The notes under the pieces are model-generated. The model was not told the origin of the DNA, searched no databases, and saw nothing but the letters and a program-made list of their open reading frames with translations. Shown piece after piece: positions 45,787 to 53,318 of a stretch of 64,000 bases of DNA. A program made the position numbers and the translations under genes. Origin of the DNA: Rhodospirillaceae bacterium (GTDB taxonomy: Bacteria > Pseudomonadota > Alphaproteobacteria > GCA-2721365); the NCBI GenBank assembly GCA_002721365.1, contig PBKC01000042.1:1-64000 (forward strand). Direction: 5' to 3'. Numbering within the stretch: position 1 is the stretch's first letter; the number at the start of each line of letters is the position of its first letter.

Positions 45787-46776
45787 ATGATCGAAGCCCT
45801 GCGAACCCCCGACGAACGGTTCGAGAACCTCCACGGATACGCCTTCCAGCCGCATTACCTCGACTCTTTGCCGGGGTATGAGGGCCTCCGCCTCCATTAT
45901 CTCGACGAGGGGCCGGTGGATGCCGAGAAGGTCTTCCTCTGCCTGCACGGCAATCCGACCTGGAGCTATCTCTGGCGGCGGATGATCCCGATCATCACGG
46001 CCGCGGGGCACCGGGTCGTCGCGCCCGATTTATTCGGCTATGGACGATCGGACAAGCCTGTCGATCCGGAAGTCCACAGCTTCGATTTCCATCGCGGCAC
46101 GGTGACGGCTCTGATCGAGGCGCTCGATCTCGACCGCATCACCCTCACCGTCCACGAATGGGGCGGGACGGTGGGGCTCACGGTTCCGCCGGCGATGCCG
46201 GAGCGGTTCTCTGGCCTGTTCGTGATGTCGACCCTGCTCGCCACCGGGCGGCCATTGCCGGAGGGTTATCGGGATTGGAAGCGTATTTCCGCCGAAGATG
46301 AAGACCTCAACGTGCGGGCGGTGATGGCGCGGACCAACCGCATCCTCAATTTCGGCGAATGCAATGCCTATGGGGCGCCCTTCCCGGACGCCCGCTACAA
46401 GACCGCGCTGCGGGTCGTTCCATCGCTGATTCCGGCGGCGGACGACGCGCCGGGTGCCGCCCTGTCGCGCGAGGCCTTGGCGTGGCTCGGCGAGGCGTGG
46501 CGGGGCAGTGGCGTGATGATGTTCGGTGCCCGCGATCCCCTCATCGGCCAGCGGCGGATGATGGAGCTGGTGAACGCCATCCCCAGCATGGCCGATCCCT
46601 TCGTCTTCGAGCATGTCGGCCATTTCACCCCGGAATGGGGCGACGAGTTCACCGTCCGTGCGCTGCAGGTCCTTGCCGAGCAGGATGCCATCCGCGCCGC
46701 CGCCGAGGATCAAGACGACGCCGACGGTGACGGGGATGGAGGGGATGCTCCCGACGGGCCCGGCGGCGATGGCTGA
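45787..46776 (+). CDS. Haloalkane dehalogenase homologue with Asp-to-Glu nucleophile change
   Basis: This 329-residue alpha/beta hydrolase closely follows DhlA of Xanthobacter (RTPDERFENL, HYLDEG, CLHGNPTWSYLWR, SDKPVD). The nucleophile elbow that is QDWGG in DhlA reads HEWGG here, so the position of Asp124 is Glu124 (codon 46156-46158). Halide-site Trp125, acid Asp250 and base His279 (GHF) remain. Dehalogenation through an aspartyl ester is therefore doubtful. A low-complexity Asp/Gly tail of about 25 residues (307-329) ends inside the next gene, tenA, with 8 bases overlap. Family membership is firm; activity is unknown. Confidence 0.85.
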   Translation: MIEALRTPDERFENLHGYAFQPHYLDSLPGYEGLRLHYLDEGPVDAEKVFLCLHGNPTWSYLWRRMIPIITAAGHRVVAPDLFGYGRSDKPVDPEVHSFDFHRGTVTALIEALDLDRITLTVHEWGGTVGLTVPPAMPERFSGLFVMSTLLATGRPLPEGYRDWKRISAEDEDLNVRAVMARTNRILNFGECNAYGAPFPDARYKTALRVVPSLIPAADDAPGAALSREALAWLGEAWRGSGVMMFGARDPLIGQRRMMELVNAIPSMADPFVFEHVGHFTPEWGDEFTVRALQVLAEQDAIRAAAEDQDDADGDGDGGDAPDGPGGDG

Positions 46777-47461
46777 GACGCGTGCCTGCGGCCTGTTCGG
46801 ACGGCTGAAGACCGCGGCGGGCCCGGTATGGACCGACTATGTCGATCATCCGTTCGTGCGGGGGCTCGGTGACGGTTCGCTGCCAGCGGCCGCGTTTCGG
46901 CACTATCTGATTCAGGACTATCTGTTCCTGATCCAGTTCGCCCGCGCCTACGCGCTCGCCGCCTACAAGGCCGAAACGCTTTCGGAGATGCGGGAGGCGG
47001 CGGCGATGGTGAGCGCGCTGATCGACACCGAGATGGCGCTGCACCTGGAATACTGCGCCGATTGGGGCTTGTCGGAAGCGGACGTCACCGCCACCGAAGA
47101 GGATCTCGCGACCACCGCCTATACCCGGTTCGTGCTGGAGCGGGGTATGGCTGGCGATGCCCTCGACCTTCACGTCGCCCTGGCGCCCTGCGTGGTCGGC
47201 TATGCCGAGATCGGCCGGGCGCTGAGCGGCGCCGCCCGTGCCGGCACCCCTTATGCGCGCTGGATCGACATGTATGCGGGGGACGAATATCAGGAGATCG
47301 CTGCCGGCGCCGCCCGTCAGCTCGACGTCCTGGCTGCCGGCCGAGGCGGTGCCGGGCGGGAAGCGTCGCTTGCACGGGTGTTCACCCAGGCCACACGTCT
47401 CGAAGTGGCGTTCTGGGGCATGGGCCTGGCAGTTGCGGAAGGGGAAGGGAGGAAGCCGTGA
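46769..47461 (+). CDS. tenA: TenA family aminopyrimidine aminohydrolase (thiaminase II)
   Basis: The 230-residue helical protein salvages the pyrimidine part of degraded thiamine. It has HPFVRGLGDGSLP, FRHYLIQDYLFL, the active-site Cys in APCVVGYAEIG, and the C-terminal LEVAFWGMG with the conserved Glu. Two other in-frame ATGs lie upstream (46736 and 46745); the one at 46769 matches the usual N-terminus and overlaps the preceding stop by 8 bases. The stop overlaps the next GTG start. Confidence 0.88.
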   Translation: MAETRACGLFGRLKTAAGPVWTDYVDHPFVRGLGDGSLPAAAFRHYLIQDYLFLIQFARAYALAAYKAETLSEMREAAAMVSALIDTEMALHLEYCADWGLSEADVTATEEDLATTAYTRFVLERGMAGDALDLHVALAPCVVGYAEIGRALSGAARAGTPYARWIDMYAGDEYQEIAAGAARQLDVLAAGRGGAGREASLARVFTQATRLEVAFWGMGLAVAEGEGRKP

Positions 47462-47694
47462 CGAACCGGATCGTCCTCGCCATCGCCCTGATCGTCGCGT
47501 GGTGCGGCGGGGCGATCGCAGCCGAAGTCGACGACGCCAAGGCCGCGGCGGCGGCTGCCGGCTGCGGAAGCCCGCAATATACCGGTGAAGGTCAATCGTC
47601 GGGCGGCGGGCATTACTACACCTTTGCCTGTTCCGACGGCGCGGTCGCCTGGGTCGACTGCGTCGGTGGCCGCTGCACCGTCAAGCTGCTCTGA
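47458..47694 (+). CDS. Small secreted protein, unknown function
   Basis: The 78-residue protein starts at a GTG that overlaps the tenA stop (GTGA), with GGGAGGA upstream. A signal peptide (RIVLAIALIVAWCGGAIA) precedes a mature chain of about 57 residues. That chain has four Cys (AGCGS, FACSD, VDCVG, GRCTV) and a Gly-rich middle (SSGGGHYY), probably with two disulfides in the periplasm. I do not recognise the family. It ends before mnmA. Confidence 0.72.
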   Translation: MTNRIVLAIALIVAWCGGAIAAEVDDAKAAAAAAGCGSPQYTGEGQSSGGGHYYTFACSDGAVAWVDCVGGRCTVKLL

Positions 47695-47748
47695 CAGGCC
47701 GGTACGCCGCTGGTTTGCCGGAGGCCGGCGGCTGACTATATTCGCGCC

Positions 47749-48858
47749 ATGAACGCACTTGGCATCGACAAGGCCCCGGCCGACACCCGCGTCGTCGTGG
47801 CGATGTCGGGCGGGGTCGACAGCTCCGTCACCGCGGCCCTGCTGGTCGAGCAGGGTTTCGAGGTGATCGGCGTCACTATGCAGCTCTACGATAACGGTGA
47901 GGCGACGGCCAAGCCTGGCGCGTGCTGCGCCGGCCGCGACGTCCGCGATGCCCGCCGTGTCGCCGAGACGCTGGGCATCCCCCACTACGTCCTCGATTAT
48001 GAGGATCGTTTTCGCGAGTCGGTGATCGACGACTTCGTCGAGGGGTATCTCGCCGGCACGACCCCGATTCCCTGCGTGCGCTGCAACCAGACGGTCAAGT
48101 TCCGCGACATGCTGGGGCTCGCCCGTGATCTCGGTGCCGATGCGCTGGCGACCGGCCACTATGTCCGCCGCGAGGCCGGGGCGGCGGGGCCGGAGCTCCA
48201 TCGCGGTGCCGATCCGGCGCGGGACCAGAGCTATTTCCTGTTCGCGACCACCCGCGAGCAACTCGCTCTCCTGCGCTTTCCCCTGGGCGGATTGGCCAAG
48301 GACGAGACCCGTGCCCAGGCCGGCCGCTTCGGCCTGCTGGTCGCCGACAAGCCGGACAGCCAGGACATCTGCTTCGTTCCCGGCGGAGACTACGCGGCGA
48401 CCGTCGCCCGGATGCGTCCCGATGCCGTCCGGCCGGGAGAGATCGTCGATCGGGAAGGGCACGTACTCGGCCGCCATGACGGCATCGTCAATTTCACGGT
48501 CGGTCAGCGGAAGGGCATCGGCATCGCCGGACCGGAGCCGCTTTACGTCGTCCGCATCGAGCCCGAGTCCAACCGTGTCGTCGTCGGTCCCGCGAGCGCG
48601 CTGGGGAGCGATCGTCTTACCGTCTCCGAGGTGAACTGGCTCGGCGAGCGTCCGTTGGGCGAGGCAGAGGTCGCTGTGACGGTGAAGCTCCGGTCCATGC
48701 ATGGCGGCGCGCCGGCGCGAGTGACGGGCCTTGCCGATGGACGGGCGGAGGTCAGGCTGGAAATGCCGCAGCGGGCGGTGGCGCCGGGGCAGGCCTGCGT
48801 ATTCTACGACGGATCGCGGGTCCTGGGTGGCGGCTGGATCGAGCGCGAAGCCGCCTGA
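47749..48858 (+). CDS. mnmA: tRNA-specific 2-thiouridylase MnmA
   Basis: The 369-residue enzyme puts sulfur on U34 of tRNA-Lys, Glu and Gln. The PP-loop is [10 protein letters not shown]. The catalytic Cys region is [10 protein letters not shown], and the second Cys is in [12 protein letters not shown]. The C-terminal beta domains end with [10 protein letters not shown]. It uses sulfur relayed from IscS, so closeness to the cysE-iscR-desulfurase operon is functionally consistent. Confidence 0.95.
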   Translation: MNALGIDKAPADTRVVVAMSGGVDSSVTAALLVEQGFEVIGVTMQLYDNGEATAKPGACCAGRDVRDARRVAETLGIPHYVLDYEDRFRESVIDDFVEGYLAGTTPIPCVRCNQTVKFRDMLGLARDLGADALATGHYVRREAGAAGPELHRGADPARDQSYFLFATTREQLALLRFPLGGLAKDETRAQAGRFGLLVADKPDSQDICFVPGGDYAATVARMRPDAVRPGEIVDREGHVLGRHDGIVNFTVGQRKGIGIAGPEPLYVVRIEPESNRVVVGPASALGSDRLTVSEVNWLGERPLGEAEVAVTVKLRSMHGGAPARVTGLADGRAEVRLEMPQRAVAPGQACVFYDGSRVLGGGWIEREAA

Positions 48859-48880
48859 TCGTCTTTCTGGGGGAGCACAA

Positions 48881-48908
48881 AAAAGAAGGCCCGCCGAAGC
48901 GGGCCTTC
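48881..48908 (-). terminator. Terminator of the cold-shock gene (bidirectional)
   Basis: A perfect 10-bp stem GAAGGCCCGC / GCGGGCCTTC with a CGAA loop. On the minus strand it is followed by TTTTTTG, a strong U-tract; on the plus strand it serves mnmA more weakly. Confidence 0.9.
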
Positions 48909-48931
48909 CCTTGAACGCTAGGCGCGCGGTC

Positions 48932-49138
48932 TCAAACGAGCTTGAGATTCTCCGCGGCGCTCTTGCCGTTCTTGCCGCGCTGCAGCTCGAACTCAACCTG
49001 CTGCCCCTCGTTCAGCGTCGAAAGGCCGGCACGCTCGACGGCCGAGATGTGGACGAAGGCGTCCTTCGAGCCATCCTCGGGCGTGATAAAGCCGTAGCCC
49101 TTGACGGAGTCGAACCACTTCACGGTTCCTTTGGTCAT
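48932..49138 (-). CDS. cspA: Cold-shock domain protein
   Basis: The 68-residue single CSD protein starts [15 protein letters not shown] and has RNP1 KGYGFI and RNP2 FVHISAV. It binds single-stranded RNA or DNA as an RNA chaperone. A long untranslated leader (about 158 nt by the promoter proposed at 49303-49332) is typical of cold-inducible csp genes. Confidence 0.95.
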   Translation of the reverse strand: MTKGTVKWFDSVKGYGFITPEDGSKDAFVHISAVERAGLSTLNEGQQVEFELQRGKNGKSAAENLKLV

Positions 49139-49302
49139 GTATCGTTCCTACTCACAAAGTGTTAGCGCCACGGACACCGCTTGTGGCCGTGGTATTCAGC
49201 AACCGAGATCCGCGAAGTATGGCAGCTAGGTCGGCGTGACGAAGCGGAATACGCCGGGTCTTGCGTGTACTGACGAAAGACAGATAGGCCGAGGCCAATC
49301 CG

Positions 49303-49332
49303 ATTACAACCGAATTATTTTTAGAATTTGAA
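49303..49332 (-). promoter_or_regulatory. Promoter of the cold-shock gene
   Basis: On the minus strand TTCAAA (49332-49327) and TGTAAT (49308-49303) are 18 bases apart in a locally AT-rich segment. The start would be near 49296. Confidence 0.5.
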
Positions 49333-49358
49333 CGAGTGTTGCGAATGACGTCGTTCTA

Positions 49359-49592
49359 TCAAGAATCATAGGTGTTGTCGTGGCCTCTGCGGGCGCTGTA
49401 AAAGACCAGCGCCATCAACCCGACGCCCAGCAGCGTCGTGATCAGCACCCCGAGCCCGAGCGCGATATAGCCGTGGACGCTGATGGACACATCGCCCATC
49501 GTCGTCCAGACATGAAGGCCGAACCACGACGCGCCGGCCAACGCCGCCACGAACCCCAACACGATGAGGATGGATTTGGCGCGCGGGCTCAT
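49359..49592 (-). CDS. Small two-helix membrane protein, unknown function
   Basis: This 77-residue protein has two hydrophobic segments (ILIVLGFVAALAGASWFGL and GYIALGLGVLITTLLGVGLMALVFY), separated by a short polar stretch and ending in a polar tail (SARRGHDNTYDS). It is likely an inner-membrane hairpin. It resembles small uncharacterised proteins common in alphaproteobacteria. It diverges from the FMN reductase gene and lies upstream of cspA on the same strand, separated by the csp promoter. Confidence 0.72.
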   Translation of the reverse strand: MSPRAKSILIVLGFVAALAGASWFGLHVWTTMGDVSISVHGYIALGLGVLITTLLGVGLMALVFYSARRGHDNTYDS

Positions 49593-49684
49593 GCTGTCCT
49601 CTCGATTGACGATCCGTTAGGGGAGCTAAGTCTGATGTATGATTCTTCCGCCGGATTGACACCCGCGGCGATGGCGGGGCGGGA

Positions 49685-50266
49685 ATGACCGCGACGCCGC
49701 GCGTCCTCGCGTTCGCCGGCAGCCTGCGGGCTGGTTCGTTCAACAAGAAGCTGGTGAAGGTCGCGGCGGACGCCGCAAGACAGGTGGGCGCCGAGGTTAC
49801 CCTGATCGACCTCCGCGACTTTCCGATGCCGCTTTATGACGGCGACATCGAATCCTCGTCCGGCCTGCCGGCGGAGGCGCAGCGACTGAAGGCGCTGTTC
49901 CTGGAGAACGACGCGCTGCTGATCGCGTCGCCCGAATACAACGGCTCGATGACGGCGCCGCTCAAGAACGCGCTCGACTGGGTCTCGCGGCGTGAGGGCG
50001 ACGAACCGCCGCTCGCCGCCTATCGGGGCAAGACCGCGGCGCTGGTCTCGGCGTCTCCCGGTGCGCTCGGCGGCATCCGCTCGCTGGGCCATGTCCGCGA
50101 GGTACTGCTCAACATGGGGGTTTTCGTCGTCCCGCAGCGACACGCGCTCAGCCGCGCCAACACCGTCTTCGACGACTCGGGGGCGATGACCGACGCTCAG
50201 CAGGAAGCGGCGGTGATGGCTGTGGCCGCGACGCTCGTAGAGACGACGCGGAAACTCCTGACTTGA
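49685..50266 (+). CDS. NAD(P)H-dependent FMN reductase
   Basis: The 193-residue flavodoxin-fold protein is of the FMN-reductase / ChrR / azoreductase group. The flavin phosphate loop is FAGSLRAGSFNKKL; LIASPEYNGSMTAPLKNALDW is a family hallmark, and SASPGALGG binds the flavin ring. It reduces quinones, chromate or flavin in the cytoplasm. It precedes tRNA-Met. Confidence 0.9.
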   Translation: MTATPRVLAFAGSLRAGSFNKKLVKVAADAARQVGAEVTLIDLRDFPMPLYDGDIESSSGLPAEAQRLKALFLENDALLIASPEYNGSMTAPLKNALDWVSRREGDEPPLAAYRGKTAALVSASPGALGGIRSLGHVREVLLNMGVFVVPQRHALSRANTVFDDSGAMTDAQQEAAVMAVAATLVETTRKLLT

Positions 50267-50292
50267 GCCCGTCGCTGCTGCGCCGGCCATGC

Positions 50293-50321
50293 TTGACAGG
50301 GTCACCGCCCGCCCGTAAATC
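50293..50321 (+). promoter_or_regulatory. Promoter of tRNA-Met
   Basis: A consensus TTGACA (50293-50298) and TAAATC (50316-50321) with 17-base spacing end 12 bases before the tRNA. Confidence 0.8.
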
Positions 50322-50333
50322 AGGCGTTCCTGA

Positions 50334-50410
50334 GGCGGAGTAGCTCAGTTGGTTAGAGCAGCGGAATCATAATCCGCGTGTCGGGGGTTCAAGTCCCTCC
50401 TCCGCTACCA
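50334..50410 (+). tRNA. tRNA-Met (anticodon CAT)
   Basis: A 77-base cloverleaf: acceptor GGCGGAG / CTCCGCT, D-arm GCTC..GAGC, anticodon stem GCGGA / TCCGC with loop ATCATAA (anticodon CAT at 50368-50370), T-arm with GGTTCAAGT, and encoded CCA. The form fits elongator tRNA-Met; a lysidine-modified tRNA-Ile with the same anticodon is the alternative, but less likely by sequence. It has its own promoter and terminator. Confidence 0.95.
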
Positions 50411-50414
50411 AGTG

Positions 50415-50451
50415 AAAAGGCCCGACACCACAACTGGTTGTCGGGCCTTTT
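50415..50451 (+). terminator. Terminator after tRNA-Met
   Basis: A 13-bp stem AAAAGGCCCGACA / TGTCGGGCCTTTT, extended inside by CCA/TGG, ends in TTTT. The A-rich left arm makes it bidirectional. Confidence 0.9.
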
Positions 50452-50751
50452 GCGTGTTGGGCCGGGCCGGCGAAACAGGGCCGCCCCGCGCGTCAAGTTC
50501 ACCCTCGGCACCCGCGATACGGAAAAGAAGTCGGACGGAAAGAGCGGCGGACCGGGCGATGTCGGCTGGCTGGTCCGCCCAGTGACGTGTGCTGCGGGTG
50601 AAGCACGGCCTCGACCGGTTGTGTCGGTCTGATTTCTTGCCGCGTCTTGATCGATATTAGTCTCTCCGCCATATCCACTGCGGTATAGAAAAAGACAATT
50701 CGAATCGGGCCCGTGCCTCTCGATCGGCACGGGCGAGGAGGAGCAGGCGCG

Positions 50752-51552
50752 ATGTCGATCACTTATGGAGGGCGTGTGGTCCTGGTCGCGGTGCTGCTTG
50801 CGCTCGCACCGGGGATCGTTTCGTTCGGGTCGGCGCGGGCGGCCGAGGATGAAGGCGTCACGAAGGCGCTCGGAGGCCTTCTCGACAAGCTGGGCGTTTC
50901 TGGCGGCGGGATGAAAAATCTGCCGATCCCGGGCGTGACGGGCGGCTCCGATCTCGGTCTCGGCGAAATTGCCTCCGGCCTGCGCGAGGCGCTCAAGGTC
51001 GGCACGGTTCGCGTGGTCGATCTCGTCGGGCAGGTCGATGGCTTCAACGCCGATCCCGACATTCATATCCCGCTGCCCGGTTACCTGCGTGATGTGCAGT
51101 CCGCGTTGACGCTGATCGGCATGGGGGGGCTGGGCCAGGATCTCGAGCTCAAGCTGAACCGGGCCGCCGAGACCGCGGCTCCGGTGGCCGAGGAGGTGTT
51201 CCTCGATGCCATCTCGCGGATGACGCTGGATGACGTGACGGCGATCTATGAAGGACCGCAGGACGCGGCCACCCGCTATTTCGAGCGGACCATGACGCCG
51301 GATCTCGTCCAGCGGATGCGGCCGATCATCGACGACGCCATGGCCGAGACCGGCGTGATGCGCACCTATGACGACCTGATGGGATCGTATCAGACCATTC
51401 CGCTGATGCCGGACGTCAAGGGTGACCTCACCGACTACGCGGTGACCAAGACGCTCGAAGGACTGTTCGAGAAGGTCGCGGAGGAAGAGGCGCGGATTCG
51501 CACCGACCCGGCCGCCCGTACGACGGAGCTTCTCAAGCGTGTCTTCGGCTGA
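50752..51552 (+). CDS. DUF4197 exported protein
   Basis: The 266-residue protein begins with a signal peptide (VVLVAVLLALAPGIVSFG, cleavage near ARAAED). The mature part is largely helical and matches DUF4197 features: ALGGLLDKLGVSGGG, NRAAETAAPVAEEVFLDAISRMTLDD, GPQDAATRYFERT and YDDLMGSYQ. Function is unknown and the protein is likely periplasmic. The ATG at 50752 follows GAGGAGGAG. The next gene begins 37 bases after its stop. Confidence 0.82.
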   Translation: MSITYGGRVVLVAVLLALAPGIVSFGSARAAEDEGVTKALGGLLDKLGVSGGGMKNLPIPGVTGGSDLGLGEIASGLREALKVGTVRVVDLVGQVDGFNADPDIHIPLPGYLRDVQSALTLIGMGGLGQDLELKLNRAAETAAPVAEEVFLDAISRMTLDDVTAIYEGPQDAATRYFERTMTPDLVQRMRPIIDDAMAETGVMRTYDDLMGSYQTIPLMPDVKGDLTDYAVTKTLEGLFEKVAEEEARIRTDPAARTTELLKRVFG

Positions 51553-51589
51553 CCCTACCGACATGGCTGGAAACCGGAAAAGGGCGACG

Positions 51590-52180
51590 ATGCGCTTCCT
51601 CGGACCTTCCGGCCGCTGGATCTATCTCCGGCGCGGTCTCATGGGCCTGCTTGTCGGCTTGCTCGGCATCGGCATCTATCTCGGCTATCTGCAGCTTTCG
51701 GGGAACTTCCACACCGTCGTTCCCGGCGAGCTCTACCGTTCGGCGCAGCCCTCCGAGGCGCTGCTCGACTTCTACGCGAAGAAGTACGGCATCCGGACCG
51801 TCGTCAACCTGCGCGGAGAGAACCCGGACTCTCCCTGGTACCGGGAGGAGGTCGCGGCGACGCGGCGCCTCGGGCTCGATCACGTCGATTTCCGCATGTC
51901 GGCCGCGCAAGGAATGTCGCAGGCGGAAGCGAAACAGCTTCTCACCCTGCTCGACTCGGCTCGGAAGCCGATTCTGATTCACTGCATGAGCGGTGCCGAC
52001 CGTAGCGGCCTCGCCGCGGCCCTCTACGTGGCGGCGATCGCCAAGGCCGGAGAACGGTCGGCCGAGAGCCAGCTTTCGCTGTGGTTCGGTCATCTCGCCA
52101 TCCCGGTGCTCTCGGCCGCATGGCCCATGGACGAGGCCTGGGAAGCACTGGAGCCTTGGCTGGGCTTCGAGGACTCCTAA
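51590..52180 (+). CDS. Membrane-anchored tyrosine/dual-specificity phosphatase-like protein
   Basis: This protein of about 196 residues has one N-terminal membrane helix (GLMGLLVGLLGIGIYLGYL) followed by a PTP-like domain. GELYRSAQPS and RTVVNLRGE lead to the P-loop HCMSGADRSG (C-x5-R), so the catalytic Cys and Arg are present; the general-acid Asp may be in LDHVDF. The ATG at 51590 has AAAAGGG upstream; starts at 51539 (GTG) and 51563 (ATG) are possible. The substrate may be a phosphoprotein, inositide or lipid phosphate. It is co-oriented with and close to DUF4197. Confidence 0.82.
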   Translation: MRFLGPSGRWIYLRRGLMGLLVGLLGIGIYLGYLQLSGNFHTVVPGELYRSAQPSEALLDFYAKKYGIRTVVNLRGENPDSPWYREEVAATRRLGLDHVDFRMSAAQGMSQAEAKQLLTLLDSARKPILIHCMSGADRSGLAAALYVAAIAKAGERSAESQLSLWFGHLAIPVLSAAWPMDEAWEALEPWLGFEDS

Positions 52181-52498
52181 CACGGCCTTCCTCTTCGCGG
52201 TCGGTGCGGGTCCTCAGGTTGCGGCTCTGCCCGACGGCGGCATGAACTATTTGCGACGCCCCGGTTAGACGGGCCGCAGATTAATCTGCGTTATGACGAA
52301 AAGCCGGCCGTCGTCTCCAGAATGGGAACATCTTGGAGACGGGCATCCCGCCCGTCCAAACGGCGGCATAGCCGTACAGGCTGTCGGGTCGACGCAGACC
52401 CGACGACGCAGCGGCGATATGCCGGCGGGTATAGCGGATCCCTGCCCTGCATGACCCCGGTCGCGGGCATGCAGATGGCGGGATTACGGAGGCAGGAT
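52181..52498 (+). other. Highly structured leader region of the PEP-CTERM gene, 318 bp
   Basis: Several perfect or near-perfect stems follow each other. They are CGTCTCCA/TGGAGACG (52312-52319, 52334-52341), competing with GACGGGC/GCCCGTC (52338-52344, 52350-52356); GGCATA+GCCG with CGGC+TATGCC (52365-52374, 52412-52423) enclosing GTCGGGTC/GACCCGAC (52383-52390, 52397-52404); and CTGCATG/CATGCAG (52447-52453, 52468-52474) with an inner CCCG/CGGG. The last stem is 24 bases before the start codon. I see no known riboswitch consensus. Confidence 0.55.
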
Positions 52499-53212
52499 AT
52501 GGGTGCATCGTTGTTTTCGACGCGGTGTCGCAACGCCGTTCTTGGAGCCGCCTTCGGCCTCATGTCGGCGGCGGGTGTGACCGGCGCGGCTCAGGCCGGG
52601 GTCATCGTCACGCTGGGTGAGCAGGACTTCGAGGACGGAGAGCTCGTCGTCGGCTCGGCGACTTACAACATTCGCCAGATCGGCGAGCCGGCGCCGTTCG
52701 ACATTCACCGGGGCAATGACGGCGCGCCCGGCAATGTCGGCCAGGATTTCAGCGAGTCTTTCACCTTCAACTTCATCGCGCCTTCGAACGGCATTAAGTC
52801 GGCGCGGCTCACCCTCGGGATGTACGACCACGACTCGGCGGCGCCGGGCAATCAGGTCGACTCCTTCTCGCTCGACGGGCTCGACATCACGTCGGTGCTG
52901 TCGAGTGAGGTCGAAAGCCGGGGCGGTACGCAGAACGAGTACAACATCTACGAGATCCTTCTGCCTTCGAGCACGCTTTCGGCACTGCTCGACGGGGTGG
53001 CGACCTTCGCGTTGACCATGCAGGGGCCGGGCCTGTTCGGTTTGGCGGGAACGACCGCCGACACCACCGCTTTCGACAGCCTGGGGCTGGACTTCGCCAC
53101 TTTGTCCATCACCGATGCGCCCGAGCCGGGAACAACGGCCCTGATGGCGAGCGCGCTGCTGGGGCTGCTCGGCTTTCGGGGACGGCGGCGTAAAGGCCGG
53201 ACCGCGGCCTGA
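52499..53212 (+). CDS. PEP-CTERM-sorted exported protein
   Basis: The 237-residue protein has a signal peptide (VLGAAFGLMSAAGVTGAAQA). A beta-rich body follows (FEDGELVVGSATYNI, FTFNFIAPSNGIKSARLTLGMYDHD, resembling choice-of-anchor/lectin-like folds). The C-terminal sorting tag has PEPGT, a hydrophobic helix (LMASALLGLLGF) and a basic end (RGRRRKGR). Such tags are recognised by exosortase, so the protein is probably processed and sent to the outer surface or an extracellular polymer. No exosortase gene is in this window. The ATG at 52499 follows GGAGG; an open frame further upstream crosses the hairpins and is not considered coding. Confidence 0.85.
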   Translation: MGASLFSTRCRNAVLGAAFGLMSAAGVTGAAQAGVIVTLGEQDFEDGELVVGSATYNIRQIGEPAPFDIHRGNDGAPGNVGQDFSESFTFNFIAPSNGIKSARLTLGMYDHDSAAPGNQVDSFSLDGLDITSVLSSEVESRGGTQNEYNIYEILLPSSTLSALLDGVATFALTMQGPGLFGLAGTTADTTAFDSLGLDFATLSITDAPEPGTTALMASALLGLLGFRGRRRKGRTAA

Positions 53213-53220
53213 CGCCTCGG

Positions 53221-53253
53221 GGCCCGCGGAAGCTCGGCCGTCTTCCGCGGGCC
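53221..53253 (+). terminator. Strong hairpin after the PEP-CTERM gene
   Basis: A perfect 12-bp stem GGCCCGCGGAAG / CTTCCGCGGGCC with a 9-base loop lies 9 bases past the stop codon. No immediate T-run follows. Confidence 0.65.
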
Positions 53254-53318
53254 ACGTCCTGACGACCGTCGTCTTTCCGGCTATAAGGACGGAAACGAAA
53301 GACGTGCGGGAGGACAGG

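Noticed and set aside
52312..52474. Integron attC site or transposon end
   Set aside because: Several independent stems rather than one imperfect hairpin with attC R-sites; no integrase or cassette pattern.
52322..52498. N-terminal extension of the PEP-CTERM protein from 52322
   Set aside because: The open frame runs through strong hairpins and would bury the signal peptide; the start at 52499 has a good ribosome binding site.
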